This document shows positions 4,735-9,344 of a DNA stretch of 9,344 nt, piece after piece. Under the pieces are notes generated by a model, which saw only the letters and a program-made list of their open reading frames with translations, ran no database searches and was not told the DNA's origin. The translations under genes were made by a program, and so were the position numbers. The stretch's first letter is position 1; every line of letters starts with the position of its first letter. This DNA comes from CAMQVM01 sp044433405 (lineage in GTDB: Bacteria; Bacteroidota; Bacteroidia; Bacteroidales; Rikenellaceae), in the NCBI GenBank assembly GCA_044433405.1, contig JAWXTQ010000080.1:1-9344 (forward strand), in the 5' to 3' direction.

Positions 4735-7551
4735 CTACTCTTCAATTACCAACCATGTATTTCCATTAGCAGGTATTGTTACACTTATTTCGACCTCATA
4801 TTCTCTGTTTAGCTTATATGATTTGGCTTTGCCCTCTTGCTCTCTTATTTTTGCTTTGTCGGTTAAACCTGTATAGTATAGTGGCAAACTAATGGTACGC
4901 GTAATATCTTGGTTTGTTGGATTGTATAACATTACAAAACCTCGCTCCTTGAGCGTTGGCGATATGTGCATAATTCCATCCCAATCTCTACCATCGGCAC
5001 GCCTAAGGTGGATAATATCGCTATTTAGAATATCTCTATATCTCTTATACCAATCGACAATCTCTATCACAGCCAATTTTGTGCGCTCAGTATCATAAAG
5101 GCGATGACCTCTATAGCACGCCTGAACACCTGTTCCATAGTTTTGCATCATATGTGCCTTGTAGGTTTCAAGATGCTGATCTAAGGGTTCTAAAGTTGCT
5201 GCTGCTCCGCCACCATGATATTGGGTTAGTGGCACAAAAGTCCAACACATTGCAGGTAATCTCTCCCATAAACCATCATACATAACTTGACGACCTAAAA
5301 CCAATTGACGCTCACGTGGGAGCGACCAATTCACTTCGCGATAACCAATTCCTACCTTGTTAGAACCATTTAGAAGATAGCCATAATCAGGAACATTCAT
5401 GTAAATTCCATTCTCGTTCATCCATTGATATAGGCTCTCTATCTGCTCGCGCTGCTTCCACTGCGAATCTTCTAATCCATCATGGTGAGTATGCTCGGTT
5501 GAGGCACATACATTTCCTGGATATGAACCATCATTCTCAAACACTTTCATACCTGTTTTCTCATAAAATTTCTTTATCTTACGAAAATAGTCGTACCCCC
5601 AATCACTGCATAGACAAGGTGAACTACCAAATATCATCCCTCCACGTTTGAGTGTTTCAGGATTAATAACATCCACCTCATCACTAATCCATCGACTAGA
5701 GAGAAGAGAGTATCCACCAAGGTCAACTCCCATAGAGTCAGCATACTCACGTAATTTGCGGAATTTGGTGTAGTTCTCTTCACTCTCATCCTCCATGTTT
5801 AAGCCACTACCAAAGCTTAAAATCACCATCTCATATCCAGTCTCAGCACATTGATTTATTGCCTCTTTTACGGTTTTAGGATCGCTAGAGGTGCAATGCA
5901 TAAATATTGGATTTTCGGTAGTCCAAGGTGCAATTTTGTGATACATTCGCTTAAGGAATAATCCTTTGCGCTCTCTATCATCACTATCAAAAGGCATAAT
6001 CCATGTACGGAAACTCCGAAAACTATCTTTATTGCTAATTGTGTAGCTAGGCCCCATTGGAAGCTTAATCTCCAATAGGCATGGTGTTAGAAGAGGGTAG
6101 TTGCATTGCGATGTGTATCTTGAATCAATCTCCCAGTATTCACACTTATCAGACTCTTTTTCGGTGAATCCGTGAAATGCCCAATCGCTCTCTACATGAA
6201 TGTTTGGCTTGCGAAACTGCGCTGCATCAGTGAGCTCTACTGGTGATTCAGGCTCAACCATAGCCAATTGTTCCAACACAAAGGAGTTAAGTTTTATAGG
6301 TAATTGAGTTTGGTTTTCAATTTCAAACCATTTAGAGATAACAGGAATTTCATCATAAATCACATAGTGCAACTTCACCTTTATTCCATTTAGCTCTCTA
6401 GGTCCTTCCATAAAGAATGTCAACTGCTTACCCTTAGGATTCCAATCCTTGACTAGTGCCCATCTCTCATTCGCCCAGTTGATATTTCGCTCAGGTGTAG
6501 AGATTTTAAAATCTACCACTCTAAACGAATTTGCGAATGGTTGAAATTTATCAACCCAATCATATTGTGTATATCCAAACTCCTCCTGACCATCTAATCC
6601 ACCTAACGAATACTCTTTGCCATTAATAGTCAAAACACCCTCACTACTCACTGCGCGAAGCATATTTTCGCCTGTCATAAGATTTTGAAAATCAATAGTT
6701 GCTAGGTTTGGAAACACTCTAAAAACTCTGCTTACTAACCCATTGCTAAGCACTATATTCTTACCATCAGAGCTTGATAATATCTCAGCTTTAGCTTTTT
6801 GAGAAGATATAAGCCAGTCGAAGTCAGTTTTTTTACCGATAAGAGAGGTAGTTTTTAATTGGCTTATCTTGCCTTCCAATTTCGATTGTATGGCTTGGTT
6901 CATCTGCTCTGCCACTTCAAGATAATCTACACCAACTATTTGAGGTTTAATTTCTGAATAGTCAATTATTGCATCCATCCAGTTAGCATGGTCGCCACTT
7001 AGGTTATTGTCGCTATCCTCTACAACTAATTCTAATATATTAATCCCCTCTACTGAGATGTCAACATCTTTTGGCTTGTCGCCACTACTAATCAATCCAC
7101 TGCTCCAAAGTTCCTTACCATCGCCATTGATTATAAACTCTACGCACCCTTTTTTGAGAGTACCATCACCCGATCCAATGCCTATAAATTGTTTGCTATC
7201 ACCACTTATTGTGTAAAACACCATCGTTCCGTCAGTCATAAGTATTTGGATTATATCTTCACTTTTATAGTTGATTTTACAATCATTTACACCCACTTTT
7301 GCAGCAAATCTATTGCTGCCATTTGATAGAAGAAGTTTTATTATACTCCTTGATTGAACACCTACGCCATTAGCGTAACTACTACTGGCAACACTCAGAG
7401 CCTCAGCTGTTACAGCACTATTTTTCATCGGCACACCATAAGATTGATATGCCAACGATAGATCCAAATCGGAGATAGATATTCTGTTTTGCGACGTAGC
7501 TATAATTGCAGCTAAAGAGGCGACAACTGTTAATATTGATTTTTTATACAT
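4735..7551 (-). CDS. Secreted NPCBM-domain glycoside hydrolase, alpha-galactosidase-like
   Basis: A 938-residue exported protein. A signal peptide (hydrophobic stretch 6-19, likely cut near ATSQ at 18-21, no lipobox cysteine) points to the periplasm. Residues about 25-200 form an NPCBM carbohydrate-binding domain: GVGVQSRS (62-69), FAAKVGVND (82-90), FIINGDGKELWSSG (139-152) and the closing GDHANWMDA (186-194). After a linker comes a beta-rich region (260-545), then a probable TIM barrel (548-780) with ADSMGVDLGGYSL (604-616), KVFENDGSYPG (669-679), MNVPDYGYLLNG (718-729) and YDGLWERLP (758-766), and a C-terminal beta domain (from about 840). The layout resembles GH27/GH31/GH36-type retaining enzymes and such proteins are often labelled alpha-galactosidase; Asp674 is a candidate nucleophile. 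I could not assign a CAZy family. It is the last gene of the operon, 35 bp behind the sulfatase maturase. Confidence 0.7.
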   Translation of the reverse strand: MYKKSILTVVASLAAIIATSQNRISISDLDLSLAYQSYGVPMKNSAVTAEALSVASSSYANGVGVQSRSIIKLLLSNGSNRFAAKVGVNDCKINYKSEDIIQILMTDGTMVFYTISGDSKQFIGIGSGDGTLKKGCVEFIINGDGKELWSSGLISSGDKPKDVDISVEGINILELVVEDSDNNLSGDHANWMDAIIDYSEIKPQIVGVDYLEVAEQMNQAIQSKLEGKISQLKTTSLIGKKTDFDWLISSQKAKAEILSSSDGKNIVLSNGLVSRVFRVFPNLATIDFQNLMTGENMLRAVSSEGVLTINGKEYSLGGLDGQEEFGYTQYDWVDKFQPFANSFRVVDFKISTPERNINWANERWALVKDWNPKGKQLTFFMEGPRELNGIKVKLHYVIYDEIPVISKWFEIENQTQLPIKLNSFVLEQLAMVEPESPVELTDAAQFRKPNIHVESDWAFHGFTEKESDKCEYWEIDSRYTSQCNYPLLTPCLLEIKLPMGPSYTISNKDSFRSFRTWIMPFDSDDRERKGLFLKRMYHKIAPWTTENPIFMHCTSSDPKTVKEAINQCAETGYEMVILSFGSGLNMEDESEENYTKFRKLREYADSMGVDLGGYSLLSSRWISDEVDVINPETLKRGGMIFGSSPCLCSDWGYDYFRKIKKFYEKTGMKVFENDGSYPGNVCASTEHTHHDGLEDSQWKQREQIESLYQWMNENGIYMNVPDYGYLLNGSNKVGIGYREVNWSLPRERQLVLGRQVMYDGLWERLPAMCWTFVPLTQYHGGGAAATLEPLDQHLETYKAHMMQNYGTGVQACYRGHRLYDTERTKLAVIEIVDWYKRYRDILNSDIIHLRRADGRDWDGIMHISPTLKERGFVMLYNPTNQDITRTISLPLYYTGLTDKAKIREQEGKAKSYKLNREYEVEISVTIPANGNTWLVIEE

Positions 7552-7584
7552 ATTTGTAGCGATTTATAGTTTCGCTACAAATAT
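7550..7584 (-). promoter_or_regulatory. Perfect 12-bp palindrome over the glycosidase start codon, with a possible -7 box
   Basis: Bases 7550-7561 and 7573-7584 are exact reverse complements (ATATTTGTAGCG / CGCTACAAATAT) around an 11-nt loop. On the minus strand the proximal arm includes the A and T of the glycosidase ATG (7551-7549). A perfect -7-like TATATTTG reads from 7585 to 7578 on the minus strand, but the nearest upstream TTTG (7613-7610) gives a 24-bp spacer, longer than usual. The palindrome could act as a start-blocking hairpin in read-through mRNA, as an operator, or as a weak intercistronic terminator or processing site. Confidence 0.5.
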
Positions 7585-7586
7585 AG

Positions 7587-8864
7587 TTATAATTTTTGAT
7601 TTATTGATACAAATTTCATTATATCTGATACTTGTTGATTTTTTCTTAGAAGATCACACATCTTATCCATATATGGATGTACATGATTGAAAAACATTTT
7701 GTATCCTTCACATAATATATTTGCTTTAGGAGAGGTAGCAGTTCGGCCAAAGCGGTGTTTTGGGCAGCCTCCTGTGCATGCAAAATAGTATTTACATCGC
7801 ATACATTCTACAGGTAAATCATTTCGTTTAGCTATACCAAAACGGAATTGACGTTTTGAGGAGTATATACTTCTAAGGTGGTCTCTCTCAATGTTTCCTA
7901 GAAGATATTCAGGGTAGACAAAGTGATCACACGAGTATACATCACCATTAAATTCAACAACCAAACCATCGCCACAACTCTTAGCAAAAGCGCATAAACC
8001 AGGTTTAACACCATACCAATTGGCAAGTGTCACGTCAAACATCTGCACAAAATACTCTCCAACATCTTTTTGAATCCAAGTATCGAAAATATCGCACATA
8101 AATTCACCAAAATCTAACGCGTCTATGCTCCAAGGACTTAGTGCTCCAGCTGAAGCGTTTTCAGGAGCAAGGATTTTGCCACGTCCACCTAGTTTTTCAA
8201 TATCATCACCACTAACAAACTCAACTGCAGGAAGAAATTGCATATATCTACTGCCTATTGACTTAAAGAAGTTGTATATCTCAGCTCCTCGGCCTTTGCA
8301 CTTGTCATTAACAACGCTCAAGGTGTTAAATTCAACACCATTACAAGTCAATCTCTCAACTGCACGCATCACCTTGCTAAATGTTGCACCACCACCCATA
8401 TTTATACGATATGTGTCGTGAATATCCTCTGGTCCATCAATTGATATTCCAACTAATAAGTTATTGCGTTTAAAGAACTTACACCACTCATCATTAATCA
8501 ACAAGCCGTTGGTTTGGAGGGTATTCTCTATTTTTTTGCCTTTAGCATACTTTTTTTGGTAATAAATAGCCTTTTCGTAAAATTTTATTCCTGCAAGAAG
8601 AGGCTCGCCACCATGCCAACAAAAGGTAACAGTGTCTATATCGTTAGCTTCGATATATTGAGCGATATACTCCTCTAGTAGTTTGTCACTCATTACACTT
8701 GTGGGCGTTTGATGCTCATACAAAAGAGATTTATCAAGATAGTAGCAGTAGGTACAACGCATGTTACAGTTACTACCTACAGGCTTTACTAAAGTTGAAA
8801 AACTCTTTGGAGATGATATCTTTTGAGCATCAGAAAATGAGAGGCTAGTTCTATTCTTATTCAT
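7587..8864 (-). CDS. Anaerobic sulfatase-maturating enzyme (anSME, radical SAM/SPASM)
   Basis: A cytoplasmic radical S-adenosylmethionine enzyme that oxidises the active-site Cys or Ser of type I sulfatases to formylglycine. The 425-residue length fits. The SAM-binding [4Fe-4S] motif is Cys33-Cys37-Cys40 (CNMRCTYC), followed by WHGGEPLL (83-90) and SIDGPEDIHD (141-150). The SPASM half has Cys291, 297, 312, 354, 357, 363, 367 and 385, matching in number and spacing the ligands of the two auxiliary clusters; Asp313 directly after Cys312 sits where the general base of characterised anSMEs lies. ATG 8864 overlaps the end of the GH92 gene by 8 bp, so both are cotranscribed. Its substrate sulfatase is not in the window. 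Another SPASM peptide modifier is possible, but the cysteine layout and the Asp favour anSME. Confidence 0.88.
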   Translation of the reverse strand: MNKNRTSLSFSDAQKISSPKSFSTLVKPVGSNCNMRCTYCYYLDKSLLYEHQTPTSVMSDKLLEEYIAQYIEANDIDTVTFCWHGGEPLLAGIKFYEKAIYYQKKYAKGKKIENTLQTNGLLINDEWCKFFKRNNLLVGISIDGPEDIHDTYRINMGGGATFSKVMRAVERLTCNGVEFNTLSVVNDKCKGRGAEIYNFFKSIGSRYMQFLPAVEFVSGDDIEKLGGRGKILAPENASAGALSPWSIDALDFGEFMCDIFDTWIQKDVGEYFVQMFDVTLANWYGVKPGLCAFAKSCGDGLVVEFNGDVYSCDHFVYPEYLLGNIERDHLRSIYSSKRQFRFGIAKRNDLPVECMRCKYYFACTGGCPKHRFGRTATSPKANILCEGYKMFFNHVHPYMDKMCDLLRKNQQVSDIMKFVSINQKL

Positions 8865-9344
8865 CGTATGTAGTTAAGGAGTATGGTTTTTGTGAATTAT
8901 TAAATAAACGGTGTTTATTAGGCTTAGAGCTCATTTCAAACTCTAAGATTGCCCCATTTGCAATATCGTCATACGTAATATATGCTTTATCGTAATTGTT
9001 GCCATTGAGCTTGACACTCTTAACATATCTGTTTTTGTCGCTAACTCCTTTAGCAATAATCTCTAGGTGTTTACCACTACTCATTTTAACCTTCATATAT
9101 GGAAAATATGGAGCACCTAATACATACTCATTTGTTGCAGGACATACAGGATAGAAACCCATCGAACTAAATACGTACCAGGCAGACATCTGCCCACAAT
9201 CGTCGTTACCGCACAAACCATCAATACCGCTCTTGTACATATTATTCATGATTTCGCGAACCCAGTATTGTGTTTTCCACGGTTGAGAACTCCAATTATA
9301 GAGGTATGCAATATGGTGGCTAGGCTCATTTCCATGAACATAAT
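8857..9344 (-). CDS. GH92 alpha-mannosidase-type protein, C-terminal part (5' end outside window)
   Basis: The frame is open to the right edge, so the true start lies outside; the Met at 9249 is internal. The visible 161 residues are the C-terminal part of a GH92 enzyme, a family of about 700-800 residues acting mainly as calcium-dependent exo-alpha-mannosidases on N-glycans or fungal and host mannans. The stretch begins YVHGNEPSHHIAYLYN, then PWKTQYWVREI, then the diagnostic GLCGNDDCGQMSAWYVFSS and YPVCPATNEYVLGAPYFP. The aspartates in GNDD correspond to the catalytic base/calcium region of characterised members; the general acid should lie upstream. The remaining part is the beta-rich C-terminal domain. 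The stop overlaps the anSME start by 8 bp. Linkage specificity cannot be read from this fragment, and signal peptide status is unseen. Confidence 0.92.
   Translation of the reverse strand, partial: YVHGNEPSHHIAYLYNWSSQPWKTQYWVREIMNNMYKSGIDGLCGNDDCGQMSAWYVFSSMGFYPVCPATNEYVLGAPYFPYMKVKMSSGKHLEIIAKGVSDKNRYVKSVKLNGNNYDKAYITYDDIANGAILEFEMSSKPNKHRLFNNSQKPYSLTTYDE

Noticed and set aside
8125..8421. Plus-strand open frame within the sulfatase maturase gene
   Set aside because: Antisense shadow of a well-supported gene, with no promoter or family similarity.

Overview
The window is AT-rich DNA from a member of the Bacteroidota, most likely the order Bacteroidales. Three things point there: the gene order DUF4271 protein - hemD - rnpA - yidD, the glycine-lipid pair glsA-glsB, and promoters of the Bacteroidetes type (TTTG, about 19-20 bp, TAnnTTTG) instead of sigma-70 boxes. 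The secreted glycosidases and the anaerobic sulfatase-maturating enzyme suggest an anaerobic, gut-type glycan degrader. I cannot name the genus.

Left half, + strand. Positions 1-254 hold no gene I can support, but end in a clear promoter for a housekeeping run: a DUF4271 membrane protein (255-1175), uroporphyrinogen-III synthase hemD (1212-2192, TTG start, lysine/threonine-rich tail), RNase P protein rnpA (2198-2587) and the membrane-insertion factor yidD (2529-2804, overlapping rnpA by 59 bp). A second clear promoter in the 2805-2912 gap drives glsA (2913-3722) and glsB (3725-4648). Together these should make N-acyl-3-acyloxyacyl glycine, the glycine lipid of Bacteroides: GlsB N-acylates glycine and GlsA O-acylates the product. 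A long hairpin at 4671-4726 closes this unit and also separates it from the opposing operon.

Right half, - strand, read from high to low coordinates. The 3' end of a GH92 alpha-mannosidase-type gene runs off the right edge (8857-9344). It overlaps by 8 bp a radical SAM/SPASM anaerobic sulfatase-maturating enzyme (7587-8864). After 35 bp comes a large exported protein (4735-7551) with an NPCBM domain and a glycoside-hydrolase-like catalytic region resembling the alpha-galactosidase superfamily. This looks like part of a polysaccharide- or host-glycan-utilization locus whose sulfatase and SusC/D genes, if present, lie beyond the right edge. A perfect 12-bp inverted repeat fills the 35-bp gap and includes the first two bases of the glycosidase start codon.

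I see no transposon, CRISPR array, tRNA or rRNA. Most of the window is conventional. The points most worth checking are the palindrome at the glycosidase start, the catalytic family of that glycosidase, the HemD tail and non-ATG start, and the sulfatase maturase sitting between two glycosidases with no sulfatase in view.
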